Positions 16,998-24,599 of a DNA stretch of 64,000 nucleotides are shown piece by piece. The notes under the pieces were generated by a model, which saw nothing but the letters and a program-made list of their open reading frames with translations, searched no databases and was not told the DNA's origin. The stretch is taken from contig NZ_CP121671.1 of NCBI RefSeq assembly GCF_029714185.1, positions 1,054,001-1,118,000 on the forward strand, in the 5' to 3' direction. Source of the stretch: Halobacillus naozhouensis. Its GTDB lineage: Bacteria > Bacillota > Bacilli > Bacillales > Halobacillaceae. Every line of letters starts with the position of its first letter. The first letter of the stretch is position 1. Made by a program: the position numbers and the translations under genes.

Positions 16998-17059
16998 CCG
17001 TTCTCCATAAGAACCATTAATTAGCTGCGATGAGCCCTTGAGCTTATGGCGGTTTTTTT
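16998..17059 (+). terminator. Leader terminator 2
   Basis: CCATAAG (17005-17011) pairs with CTTATGG (17043-17049), extended by CCG (16998-17000) with CGG (17050-17052), followed by seven T. The upstream copy of ATGGCGG (16962-16968) can pair with the same left arm, giving a mutually exclusive alternative. Confidence 0.6.
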
Positions 17060-17087
17060 AATGGATAAAAATAGGAGGTAGTCAAAG

Positions 17088-19016
17088 TTGAACGCAGAAA
17101 CCTTTCAGACGTTAGACTTTCATGAGATTTTACAAAAGGTAAGCGACTATGCATGGACAGATAAAGGAAAAGAAACAATCTTAGCATTCAAACCATCATT
17201 CGATAAACGACTGATTACTCATCGGCATCAGGAAATTGATGAAGCAAAAGCAATCCTGGCCAGCCCTGGAAATGTGCCAATTCATACCTTGAGTGACGTC
17301 ACCCATTTGCTTCAACAAGCAAAAAAAGGGATGTTGATTCGGGCTGATCAATTTTCCCAGCTTGCTTCATTTTTAGATCATTGTACAAAATTGAAACGAT
17401 ACATGAAAGGGAAAGAATTCCTTGCACCGACCATTAGCTTGTATGCATGGTCAATCACAGATTTAAGCACACTTGAGGAAGAAATACAGAGGGTGATTCG
17501 GTATGGTCAAGTAGATGACTACGCCTCAAAATCCTTAGCGAAAATCCGTAAGCAAATAATGGCTAAAAGCACAAAGTTGAAAGAGAAAGTCGATCAAATG
17601 ACAAAGTCGTCTAAATTGAAGCCGTATATGCAGGAAAAAATGGTTATCGAAAAAGATGGAAGATACACCCTCCCGATTAAGAAAGAAAGTCGAAATAAAA
17701 TAAAGGGAACCGTTGTTGAGCAATCTTCCTCAGGTGCTACTTTATTTATTGAGCCAGAGGAGATTACGGTTCATATGGAAGAGCTTCATATGCTCAAGAT
17801 TAGCGAGGAGCAGGAAATCGAGCAAATTCTATACAACCTGACTAATAAGGTAGTCGATTGCGAACAAGAGTTATCGATCGCCATGGAGACGATGCATAAG
17901 TATGATGTTATTTTCGCAAAAGCGAAGTACAGTCAGCACATCAACGGAAAGTCAGTGGCACTAAATGGAGAGCACATCATCGATTTACAAGAAGCCAGAC
18001 ATCCTCTGCTTGGGGAGCAAGCTGTTCCTTTGACGATTATGATGAACTCAGAAATTCAAAGCTTAGTAATTACGGGGCCGAATACGGGGGGGAAAACAGT
18101 TGCCCTTAAAACGGTTGGACTGCTGGTCGTAATGGCTCAAACAGGACTTCATATACCAGTAGGAAAAGAAAGTACGCTGCCGCTTTACCAGCACGTTCTC
18201 GTTGATATCGGGGATGGACAGAATATCAAGGAAAATTTAAGCACGTTTAGCTCAAGACTGGTAAACATTATTGAGGTGTTGAGGCAAGCCAATGACCAAA
18301 GCCTTGTCCTGCTTGATGAATTAGGTTCTGGTACGGATCCTGGAGAAGGAATGGGCCTGGCTACAGCTATCTTAGATGCGTTAGCTGATAAAGGGGCAAG
18401 GATTTTAGCTACTACCCATTACAGTGAAATGAAGGACTATGCAGTAAATAAACGTGGCTTCCTAAATGCTGCCATGGAGTTTGATATCGACACCTTAAAA
18501 CCAACGTACAGATTGATCATGGATGCAACAGGGGAAAGCCAGGCATTTGATATTGCCTTAAAGCTTGGTTTACATCCGAAAATCATCGAAAGAGCCTATG
18601 CCATTACGTATAAACAGGAAAAAGAGTTCCCTATGGATGATTCGTTGCTAAGAAAGTTAGATTATACCCAACAAGTTGCCGTTAACCGTTACAGGAGAAA
18701 GGTGACCCATTCGGAAGTAGAAGCTGCTCGGACATTGGCAGAATTCCAGATGGGTGACAATGTTACGGTTCAGTCGACAGGAGAAACGGCTATTGTTTAC
18801 AAGGGCCCCGATCAACGAGGTAATTATATTGTGCAAATTAAAGGAGAGAAGCATACCATTAATCATAAACGGTTAAAACTTCATATCCCAGCCAAAGAAC
18901 TTTATCCTGATGACTATGACTTTGATACTATTTTTAAATCAAAAGAATACCGGAGAATAAAACACCAAATGGCGAGGAAGCATGTGGAAGGACTCAGTCT
19001 TGAGGAAGAAGAATAA
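17088..19016 (+). CDS. MutS2-family ATPase lacking the Smr nuclease domain
   Basis: 642 residues with TTG start at 17088 (AGGAGG 9 nt upstream). The N-terminal half is the MutS2 core/lever with a long coiled-coil clamp (about 120-290). The ATPase has Walker A GPNTGGKT (G330-T337), Walker B/signature LVLLDELGSGTDPGEG and the ATTHYSEMK block. A KOW-like segment follows (about 548-600: FQMGDNVTVQS to VQIKGEKHTINHKRLKL), and the protein ends in a charged tail without the C-terminal Smr endonuclease domain of the 785-residue housekeeping MutS2. MutS2 of B. subtilis acts on collided ribosomes and splits them; this paralogue keeps the ATPase and KOW parts but not the nuclease. It is not MutS: no mismatch-recognition domain. 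The leader suggests inducible expression. Confidence 0.85.
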   Translation: MNAETFQTLDFHEILQKVSDYAWTDKGKETILAFKPSFDKRLITHRHQEIDEAKAILASPGNVPIHTLSDVTHLLQQAKKGMLIRADQFSQLASFLDHCTKLKRYMKGKEFLAPTISLYAWSITDLSTLEEEIQRVIRYGQVDDYASKSLAKIRKQIMAKSTKLKEKVDQMTKSSKLKPYMQEKMVIEKDGRYTLPIKKESRNKIKGTVVEQSSSGATLFIEPEEITVHMEELHMLKISEEQEIEQILYNLTNKVVDCEQELSIAMETMHKYDVIFAKAKYSQHINGKSVALNGEHIIDLQEARHPLLGEQAVPLTIMMNSEIQSLVITGPNTGGKTVALKTVGLLVVMAQTGLHIPVGKESTLPLYQHVLVDIGDGQNIKENLSTFSSRLVNIIEVLRQANDQSLVLLDELGSGTDPGEGMGLATAILDALADKGARILATTHYSEMKDYAVNKRGFLNAAMEFDIDTLKPTYRLIMDATGESQAFDIALKLGLHPKIIERAYAITYKQEKEFPMDDSLLRKLDYTQQVAVNRYRRKVTHSEVEAARTLAEFQMGDNVTVQSTGETAIVYKGPDQRGNYIVQIKGEKHTINHKRLKLHIPAKELYPDDYDFDTIFKSKEYRRIKHQMARKHVEGLSLEEEE

Positions 19017-19191
19017 ACAGTGTTCAAGTCAATTTGATCCAGATGTAGTCCATATGAACAACTGCTAATCTCGAGCGTTTTAAAGGAGAAATTGTAACAG
19101 AAGAATTTTATCGAGTAGAGGAATAATAAGGACTATTGTAAGGGGAGAAGACCGCGAGTTGGATCTGCGGCAAAAAACATTAATCATCAGA
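19017..19191. other. Gene-free stretch after the MutS2-like gene
   Basis: No convincing gene. A short in-frame fragment near 19070-19130 (reads LERFKGEIVTEEFYRVEE then stop, with AAAGGAG inside) might be a gene relic, but it has no start codon. I give it no function. Confidence 0.3.
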
Positions 19192-19218
19192 AACCCCGCT
19201 GTCTGAGGCAGCGGGGTT
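19192..19218. terminator. GC-rich terminator hairpin
   Basis: AACCCCGCTG (19192-19201) and CAGCGGGGTT (19209-19218), perfect 10-bp stem. It lies right behind the stop of the reverse-strand peptide gene and downstream of the forward MutS2-like gene, so it may serve both. Confidence 0.7.
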
Positions 19219-19222
19219 ATTA

Positions 19223-19342
19223 TCAATACTTTTCTGTTTGTTTAGGTTCCATTTGCGTCGGTTTTGATTCAAGGTCTGTGTAACCTACAAAACCGAATGA
19301 AAAGACAATGAGTAACAAGATTGCGAATAATACTTTTCTCAC
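19223..19342 (-). CDS. 39-residue secreted or membrane-anchored small protein
   Basis: GTG start at 19342 (reverse) with GGAGGG 7 nt upstream. The N-terminus MRKVLFAILLLIVFSFGF is a signal peptide or single helix, followed by a short polar tail (about 20 residues, YTDLESKPTQMEPKQTEKY). Own terminator directly downstream. The layout (signal sequence plus short hydrophilic tail) is like exported regulatory peptides, but no partner receptor is nearby. Function unknown. Confidence 0.5.
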   Translation of the reverse strand: MRKVLFAILLLIVFSFGFVGYTDLESKPTQMEPKQTEKY

Positions 19343-19574
19343 TATAATACCCTCCAAGGAATAATGTGTACATTATATTTAGACGAAAGAGATCCCTAGA
19401 AGTTATGTTAAAAGAATTACAAATGGTCTAAAATTGTCGCATTACAAACTTTGTAGAAGGGATCAAAGAAGTATCTATCAAATGGTGTCATTCACTAGAA
19501 TTTCCTTTTTTATTTTACTTGCTGCCTAGGACAATTGCAATATATTTAGACGAATTTACAAGAAAATCTTAACT

Positions 19575-19889
19575 TTATGAAACTAGCTTTAAACCGACAA
19601 CACCAATCACGATACAACTGACAAAAAATAGTCGTTTTACATTAGCTTTTTCTTTAAATAATAATATGCCAATCAGTACGGTTCCAACAGAGCCTATTCC
19701 TGTCCAGATTCCATAAGCCGTACCGATGGGAAGATCTTTAAGCGACAAGGAAAGAAAGTATAGGCTTAGTCCGCCTGAAACGATAGCCAATATAGTAGGA
19801 ATTCGCTTGCGGAATCCTTCTGATAGTTTGAGGAATAGCATCCCGGACATTTCTCCCACTCCAGCAAGAAGTAAAAAGATCCATGACAT
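19575..19889 (-). CDS. SMR efflux protein, second subunit of a heteromeric pair
   Basis: 104 residues, four membrane helices, small multidrug resistance family. The essential membrane glutamate is E13 (LLAGVGEMSGMLFLKLSEGF); GTAYGIWTGIGSVGTVLIG is the conserved helix 3. Its start overlaps the stop of the upstream SMR gene by one base (TAATG), so the two are coupled. Two unequal SMR genes together normally form an obligate heterodimer (as YkkCD or YvdRS in Bacillus). Confidence 0.9.
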   Translation of the reverse strand: MSWIFLLLAGVGEMSGMLFLKLSEGFRKRIPTILAIVSGGLSLYFLSLSLKDLPIGTAYGIWTGIGSVGTVLIGILLFKEKANVKRLFFVSCIVIGVVGLKLVS

Positions 19890-20236
19890 TATAACCCCTC
19901 CTCAGTAACTTCCACCTTTGAAGACTCTGACATTTTTAAGCCGATGATTCCAAAAATTAAAACGGCAATAAAAAAGACCTTTCCGGCGCTTGTAATATCG
20001 CCAAGAAATGCCATTCCGATTACGGCTGTACCAGCTGCGCCGATTCCTGTGAAAATGGCGTATCCAGTGCCGATGTCGATCATTTTTAATGCTTTTGTAA
20101 ATAAGAAGAAGCTAATGAAAATCGATATCAAAGTAAAAGCAGTGATGAAGGGTTTTGTAAACCCTTCAGACATTTTAAGACCTACAGCCCAGCCAATTTC
20201 AAACAGAGCACCTATAAATAAATAGATCCAGGCCAT
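19889..20236 (-). CDS. SMR efflux protein, Gdx/SugE-like subunit
   Basis: 115 residues, four helices with E13 in GALFEIGWAVGLKMSEGF, closely matching the Gdx (SugE) pattern ExxWAVGLKxxxGF. Helix 3 reads GTGYAIFTGIGAAGTAVIG. A short acidic C-terminal tail is present. Gdx proteins export guanidinium in exchange for protons. The pair could be a guanidinium exporter, but here it follows a TetR gene rather than a guanidine riboswitch. Only two bases separate it from the regulator stop codon. Confidence 0.9.
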   Translation of the reverse strand: MAWIYLFIGALFEIGWAVGLKMSEGFTKPFITAFTLISIFISFFLFTKALKMIDIGTGYAIFTGIGAAGTAVIGMAFLGDITSAGKVFFIAVLIFGIIGLKMSESSKVEVTEEGL

Positions 20237-20238
20237 AT

Positions 20239-20829
20239 TTATTCCTCCTTGCTTGGCTTTTGTACACCAAGCCAGAATATTTTAAAACTCGCTTGCTCCC
20301 GTTGAGCCAGCGTATCTTCATCGTAAAAATTCTCTTCCAAAAATAATCCGTCAATTAACGTATAGAAGGCTGAAAGTATATCCTCAATGGGCAGCTGCCG
20401 CAAACTGCCTTCTTTCATCCCTTGCTGAAAAATAGGTCGGATAATATCATTCGCCTGTTCTTCTACTTGCAAGAAGACGAGTTTAATTTCATCTGCGAAA
20501 TCTTCAGGAGGAAAGAACGTAAACCGTTTAAAAAATGATCCTTCAGTAGAATTAGCCATATGACCAACATAAAACTGATAGACTCTTTCTAGGCGTTGTT
20601 TAATCGGTTGATTACCTGTTTTTTCAGCAAACGCCTCGAAGTGCTTCGATTCTTTCACGGCTACTTCTTTTAATACCTCCAAAAAAATTTCTTCCTTGCT
20701 TGCAAAGTGATTATAAAGAGAAGGCTTCTTAATTCCTACTTTAGAAGCAATATCTGTAAGACTTGTATTTTCATAGCCGTTATGAGCAAAACACTCAAGG
20801 CTGACATCAATTATTTTTTGTTTTGACAT
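20239..20829 (-). CDS. TetR family regulator of the SMR pair
   Basis: 196 residues from the ATG at 20829; the ATG six bases earlier is too close to the GAGGG site. N-terminal helix-turn-helix (about 22-45: SLTDIASKVGIKKPSLYNHFASKEEIFLEV) is typical of TetR; the C-terminal ligand domain resembles YvdT-type regulators. It leads the operon regulator-SMR-SMR, the same order as yvdT-yvdS-yvdR of B. subtilis, so it probably represses its own operon until a ligand binds. Confidence 0.9.
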   Translation of the reverse strand: MSKQKIIDVSLECFAHNGYENTSLTDIASKVGIKKPSLYNHFASKEEIFLEVLKEVAVKESKHFEAFAEKTGNQPIKQRLERVYQFYVGHMANSTEGSFFKRFTFFPPEDFADEIKLVFLQVEEQANDIIRPIFQQGMKEGSLRQLPIEDILSAFYTLIDGLFLEENFYDEDTLAQREQASFKIFWLGVQKPSKEE

Positions 20830-20847
20830 ATGCATCCCTCACTAACT

Positions 20848-20896
20848 AACTAACGGTCGGTAGTTTAATTATAACACTGTATATATTGTCTGTCTA
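20848..20896 (-). promoter_or_regulatory. Promoter and TetR operator of the SMR operon
   Basis: On the reverse strand: TAGACA (20891-20896), 17-bp spacer, TATAAT (20868-20873). Directly downstream lies the imperfect palindrome AACTAACGGTCGGTAGTT (20848-20865), which has the half-site look of TetR-type operators and would block the start of transcription. Confidence 0.65.
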
Positions 20897-20991
20897 GATT
20901 TTTCAATGAGGACGGTTTACAGAAAGCGGTACAGGGTATAGACAATCATGTCGGAATTTTTAGAAATTTAGGCTATGGGGGGACTTTTTCT

Positions 20992-21213
20992 TTGAATAAA
21001 TATAAGTTAGACCGTTATGAAGGTGCATATGCCATATTGATTCAGGAAGATACCAATAAAAGCGAACTTTTAGTCTTAAAAGAACGCTTGATTGCATTCG
21101 CTGAGGCGGGAGATTTACTGTCTATTGAGTTTGATACGATGGGGAATTTAAAGGAGGTTCAAGTTGTGCAGGGAGAAAACGACGGAAATAAAATTAAGCT
21201 TTCGCGTCTGTAA
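20992..21213 (+). CDS. Small DUF3006-like protein
   Basis: 73 residues. TTG start at 20992; a G-rich site (GGGGGG) about 10 nt upstream. The sequence starts NKYKLDRYEGAYAILIQE and ends in GNLKEVQVV plus a charged tail; the DRxEGxxAxL pattern is typical of the short DUF3006 proteins. No function known. Flanked by divergent TetR and convergent OYE genes. Confidence 0.6.
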   Translation: MNKYKLDRYEGAYAILIQEDTNKSELLVLKERLIAFAEAGDLLSIEFDTMGNLKEVQVVQGENDGNKIKLSRL

Positions 21214-21312
21214 ACAGAGCGAAAGGTATGTACAGAAAAAAGTCGTTCTGATTATGAAGTGATTATTGACCACGCTCTTATTAAAGTAAGTAAAATGCAA
21301 CCAATAGGCTTT

Positions 21313-21357
21313 CAATTAAAACTCCGCAAAAAAATTAAGGATGCGGAGTTTTAATTG
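21313..21357. terminator. Long bidirectional terminator
   Basis: Perfect 16-bp inverted repeat (21313-21328 and 21342-21357; core AAACTCCGCA/TGCGGAGTTT), 13-nt loop, between two convergent genes. Confidence 0.85.
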
Positions 21358-21382
21358 AGAGTTTCTAGTGCAAAATTTGCGC

Positions 21383-22498
21383 TTATTCTATAATTTCCTT
21401 TTCTAATTCATGTTCTTTTATATAAGCCTTCGGAAGCATAATGGGATCAAAGTCGAATGGTTTAATTTCCTTATTATACATGATCCGGTGGGGAAGATCC
21501 GGGTTTTGTAAAGCGCTCGTCGCTAAACTGACTAAGTCTGCCTTATTTTCTTTTATTAGTGAATGGGCAGTCTCAGGATCCTGAAGCTGCCCATTAGCGA
21601 TCGTTGGCAGTCCGGTATATTGTTTAGCTGCTTCTGCAATAGACCTGCTGCCTTCTCCAAAGCTTGGTTGTGTACCAGAAGCATCTGTAACGTGAATATA
21701 ATTCAAGGAAGTATCGCCGAGTTCTGTGAAAATTGTTTCAGCATCACTCTCTCCTAAAGACCAACGGTGTTCAGCATCTGTGACTTTCCCTTGTGAAATC
21801 CTAATACCGACCATGAACTCTTTGCCGACCGCTTCTCTAACACTATGAATGACCTCTGTTAGAAAACGAACACGGTTTTTTGTTGCGCCGCCATATTGAT
21901 CTTCTCTTAGGTTCATATAATCTGTTAGAAACTCATCAAGTAAGTAACCATTGGCGCCATGGATTTCAACCCCATCGAAGCCAGCCTCTTTGGCATGCTG
22001 AGCAGCCTTTGCAAAGCCTTGTTTTACCTGTTCCATATCTTCATGGCTCATCTCAGTGGGAACTGGATATGGACCTTCACCTCCATAAAGAGGAACCATA
22101 TCTTTCTTTGGTTTCACAGCCGAAGGAGCAATCGAATGATCGGCATGCGGGTTTCCTTGTGATTGTGAACCTGCATGCATCAGCTGGGCAATAAATAGAG
22201 AGCTGTTAGCATGAACACTTTCCACAATAGGTTTCCAGGATTCCAACTGTTCCACATTCGCAAGCCCCGGCTGGTGATGATATCCTTGTGAATATTCTTC
22301 ATCAGGATAAATTCCTTCCGTAATAATAGTTCCAAACCCGCCTTTTGCATAACGTTCATAATACCGTTTCATGGTTTCGTTTGCCAGGCCGTTATTCTCA
22401 GCGCTGATACGTGTCATAGGAGCCACAACATATCTGTTGGGAAGTTCTCTCTGATTAATGGCTATCTTTTCAAATAATGAATTATATGTGTGATTCAT
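21383..22498 (-). CDS. Old yellow enzyme family NADH:flavin oxidoreductase
   Basis: FMN-dependent TIM-barrel ene-reductase, 371 residues. N-terminal NRYVVAPMTRISAENNG, the substrate-binding HGANGYLLDEFL (His and Asn ligands), the NLREDQYGG loop and the phosphate-binding GLPTIANGQL region are all in place. AAGGAG lies before ATG 22498. Probably reduces activated alkenes or participates in detoxification; native substrate unknown. Confidence 0.93.
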   Translation of the reverse strand: MNHTYNSLFEKIAINQRELPNRYVVAPMTRISAENNGLANETMKRYYERYAKGGFGTIITEGIYPDEEYSQGYHHQPGLANVEQLESWKPIVESVHANSSLFIAQLMHAGSQSQGNPHADHSIAPSAVKPKKDMVPLYGGEGPYPVPTEMSHEDMEQVKQGFAKAAQHAKEAGFDGVEIHGANGYLLDEFLTDYMNLREDQYGGATKNRVRFLTEVIHSVREAVGKEFMVGIRISQGKVTDAEHRWSLGESDAETIFTELGDTSLNYIHVTDASGTQPSFGEGSRSIAEAAKQYTGLPTIANGQLQDPETAHSLIKENKADLVSLATSALQNPDLPHRIMYNKEIKPFDFDPIMLPKAYIKEHELEKEIIE

Positions 22499-22582
22499 TT
22501 ATCTCAACTCCTTTATTGGCATTAATCATATAATTATCCTTAAATCGAGATAGTTAAACTACTTTCAAGAAAAACTAATAAC

Positions 22583-22612
22583 AAAACCGCCACTTAAGAA
22601 GGTGACGGTTTT
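22583..22612 (-). terminator. Terminator of the lipoprotein gene
   Basis: AAAACCG...CGGTTTT hairpin (AAAACCGCCACTT against AAGGTGACGGTTTT) between the lipoprotein and OYE genes; on the reverse strand it ends in TTTTGTT. Confidence 0.7.
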
Positions 22613-22614
22613 AT

Positions 22615-23097
22615 CTAAGATATAGAGTTGGTGATTTCCATGGCTTTCTTGAGGCGTTCTTCTTTGTTATTACTAGTATATTTGAGCTGGTAAATCACAT
22701 CATCATCTCCATTATACCATTCTACAAAAACATGGTCGTCTCGTTTTTGAACACCTGCAACGCCTCCTGCGTCGAGAGGAATTTGCAACTCGGATTCTTG
22801 TAGATTATTGCCTGGGTTGAAGATCGTGCGAACAAGGGCTTGAACTTCAGATTTTGATTGATAAACAATCTCCGCTTCACTGCCTTTAACATTTGCTTTC
22901 AACGCCTCCAGGTCAAAAGGAAGCTTTTCTGGAAGTCCCAGCTTATCTTGCTTTTCCTGTGGTAAGGAATCTATTGGGGCTGCAAAAGTTTCTGGATAAA
23001 GTTCTTTTAGGTGACCTAACGAAAGGTCAGGCCCAGACGAGCAGCCTGCTAATAGAATAAAACAGATTACAAGAGATAGTCTATTGATGACTTTCAT
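22615..23097 (-). CDS. Lipoprotein, paralogue of the one at 51993-52490
   Basis: 160 residues from ATG 23097 (AGGGAG 7 nt upstream); longer starts lack a site. Signal peptide MKVINRLSLVICFILLAGC with lipobox LAGC. The mature part begins LSLGHLKELYPETF, then LPEKLPFDLEALKANV. The protein at 51993 has the same order (VSLAELKEQYPKAV, IPNQLPFQPTYVNFG). I know no function for this pair; a lipid-anchored surface or spore-associated role is only a guess. Confidence 0.75.
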   Translation of the reverse strand: MKVINRLSLVICFILLAGCSSGPDLSLGHLKELYPETFAAPIDSLPQEKQDKLGLPEKLPFDLEALKANVKGSEAEIVYQSKSEVQALVRTIFNPGNNLQESELQIPLDAGGVAGVQKRDDHVFVEWYNGDDDVIYQLKYTSNNKEERLKKAMEITNSIS

Positions 23098-23335
23098 ATG
23101 TACACTCCCTGTGTTAACTAACAACGTTATCATATACAGATCATATTTTAGCATAAATCGAGATAGATTAGAAAAGCTTTCAAAAGTTTGTTAAGAGTGA
23201 TTCGATAAAATAATCTGAAACCAGGATACAGAGTCATTCGTTATATAAGTAAGTTAGTAGAAAATCTAGAGTTTCATGGGATGATTCAGAAAGAGAAGAC
23301 TGATTAAAAACCATCTATTAAAAGGGGAGTATCCA

Positions 23336-23734
23336 ATGAGTAACTTTGCAATTCGTACTTTTCAGGAAAATGACTTCGATATGATTCAGTCATTATTGCA
23401 ACAAGAAGAATGGAGCAATCTTGTAAAAAATAGTGAGGAAACGATGCAGGCCTTACTGAATTCGGATCTTGCTTTAGTAGCAGTGGATGGTCAGGAAGTC
23501 GTAGGGTACTTAAGAGGCCTGACAGATGGGGCAGTAACCTTGTATATTTGTGAAGTGCTTATTAAAGAAGACTATCGGAAGAAAGGGATAGCTCAACAGC
23601 TCATGGAGGAAGCGCATGGCTGCTATCCAAGTACTAGAATTGAAATGCTGGCTACCAGTTCCTCGAAAGAATATTATACTGATCGTGGATATCGCGCTTT
23701 TTACGGATTTAGAAAAACCCCGGAAGAAGTGTAG
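23336..23734 (+). CDS. GNAT family N-acetyltransferase
   Basis: 132 residues with the acetyl-CoA site LIKEDYRKKGIAQQLMEEA (the R/QxxGxG/A motif). N-terminal motif SNFAIRTFQENDFDMI and late SKEYYTDRGYRAFYGF block are typical of GNAT. AAAAGGGGAG lies upstream of the ATG. Substrate unknown. Confidence 0.88.
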   Translation: MSNFAIRTFQENDFDMIQSLLQQEEWSNLVKNSEETMQALLNSDLALVAVDGQEVVGYLRGLTDGAVTLYICEVLIKEDYRKKGIAQQLMEEAHGCYPSTRIEMLATSSSKEYYTDRGYRAFYGFRKTPEEV

Positions 23735-23752
23735 AATAATTAATAAACATTT

Positions 23753-23803
23753 CCACCTCAGGTCATCCAATTGGTCATCCAATTTATGGATGACCTGAGG
23801 TGG
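23753..23803. terminator. Long perfect hairpin between convergent genes
   Basis: A 17-bp perfect inverted repeat (23753-23769 with 23787-23803, beginning CCACCTCAGG and ending CCTGAGGTGG) and a 17-nt loop that holds another copy of GGTCATCCAA. No T-run follows, so it may be a terminator or an RNA-stabilising stem. Confidence 0.6.
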
Positions 23804-23819
23804 TTAAATATGGGTGTGA

Positions 23820-24599
23820 TCAGGCGAGTTCTTTGTGTTTCAGGATGTAGCTTGCTGAGATGAGCAGGGCAGTAATAAGCAGGATGGTTACGACTGCTGT
23901 TCCCCATAAGTTGTCAGGAATTGAACCAGTTTGAAGCATGTCGCCCAGGTACGATGTAAGAAGTGAAGGGTTCCATTCTATGATATGAGCCAATATCATA
24001 CTAAGAATAAACATTGCGACCAATGTGGCGATTGATAAGAACGCTGCTAAGCCGGGCGTTTTTACCAGGGTATTCATGAAGATGGTCACGGTAATCACAA
24101 AGATTATCCAAAGTCCGTAAAAACCTGCAGCAGCCCCTATTAGTTCAAAGCTTAACTCACCGAACAGGAGGTTGACATAGTACCAGCTGCCAAGTATTCC
24201 GGCCATCATGCTAAGCAAACTCAGCACGACAATACTTGCCCATTTGGCTGTCACATACGTGCCATAGCGGACCGGCTTTACGAGAATCAATTCTGCAATT
24301 CCACTCTTGCGTTCGTTGGCAATTGTGCCCATGGACATAAGGACGAGAACAGCTATGCCAATCATATTAAATTGGCCGATGCTCATCATAAATACGTCCG
24401 CAGGGGGAGGAGTAGGAATTTCAATTGTTGCTCCTTCAGGCAACCCGCCAACAGACTCGAGAATTTGCGGCAAATAGTAGGTAGATAGTGGATCCATAAT
24501 TCCGAGCAATATAAATACGAGTGGTACCCAAATCAATTTATAATTACGCCACGCTCCGATCGATTCTGTTTTAAAAACGGTCATCCACTGCATGCCCAT
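23820..24599 (-). CDS. ABC transporter permease, YxlG-like
   Basis: 259 residues with six predicted helices; ABC-2 type permease with an extracellular loop after helix 1. Start ATG 24599 lies inside the upstream ATPase gene (29-bp overlap); ATG 24593 is an alternative. The same length and neighbours as B. subtilis YxlG, so it belongs to a YxlE-YxlF-YxlG-like module. In B. subtilis that module sits in the sigY operon; no sigma factor gene is seen here. Exported substrate unknown. Confidence 0.85.
   Translation of the reverse strand: MGMQWMTVFKTESIGAWRNYKLIWVPLVFILLGIMDPLSTYYLPQILESVGGLPEGATIEIPTPPPADVFMMSIGQFNMIGIAVLVLMSMGTIANERKSGIAELILVKPVRYGTYVTAKWASIVVLSLLSMMAGILGSWYYVNLLFGELSFELIGAAAGFYGLWIIFVITVTIFMNTLVKTPGLAAFLSIATLVAMFILSMILAHIIEWNPSLLTSYLGDMLQTGSIPDNLWGTAVVTILLITALLISASYILKHKELA

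Larger units (their letters stand above)
16713..17087 (+). promoter_or_regulatory. Attenuator-type leader: uORF, anti-pairing stem and two terminators
   Basis: About 375 nt of untranslated leader before the MutS2-like gene. In order: a small hairpin AGAAC/GTTCT; a strong ribosome binding site (AAAGGAGAA) serving a six-codon uORF; then sequence 16875-16886 (AGTTAAGAGCAA), which pairs over 12 bp (one G-U) with the uORF itself (16774-16785). Next come CATAGC (16894-16899), able to pair with the left arm of the first terminator, and terminator 1 (16917-16949). Finally ATGGCGG (16962-16968) and terminator 2 (16998-17059) compete for the same strand. This is the architecture of ribosome-stalling attenuation. 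The pairings are seen in the sequence; the mechanism is inferred. Confidence 0.7.

Noticed and set aside
16961..17060. Second leader hairpin as a T-box or known riboswitch
   Set aside because: No T-box sequence (AGGGTGGNACCGCG) or other conserved aptamer core was found; a plain competing terminator explains the pairing.
17088..19016. Mismatch repair MutS
   Set aside because: No N-terminal mismatch-recognition domain; the Walker region and lever are of MutS2 type, and the C-terminus has a KOW-like segment.
19070..19130. Possible gene remnant (fragment with AAAGGAG and about 20 codons)
   Set aside because: No start codon and no family I can name; too short to call a pseudogene.
20836..20991. 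Guanidine (ykkC-type) riboswitch upstream of the SMR genes
   Set aside because: No ykkC or mini-ykkC pattern (no paired ACGR motifs) on the reverse strand; a promoter with a TetR-like operator is there instead.
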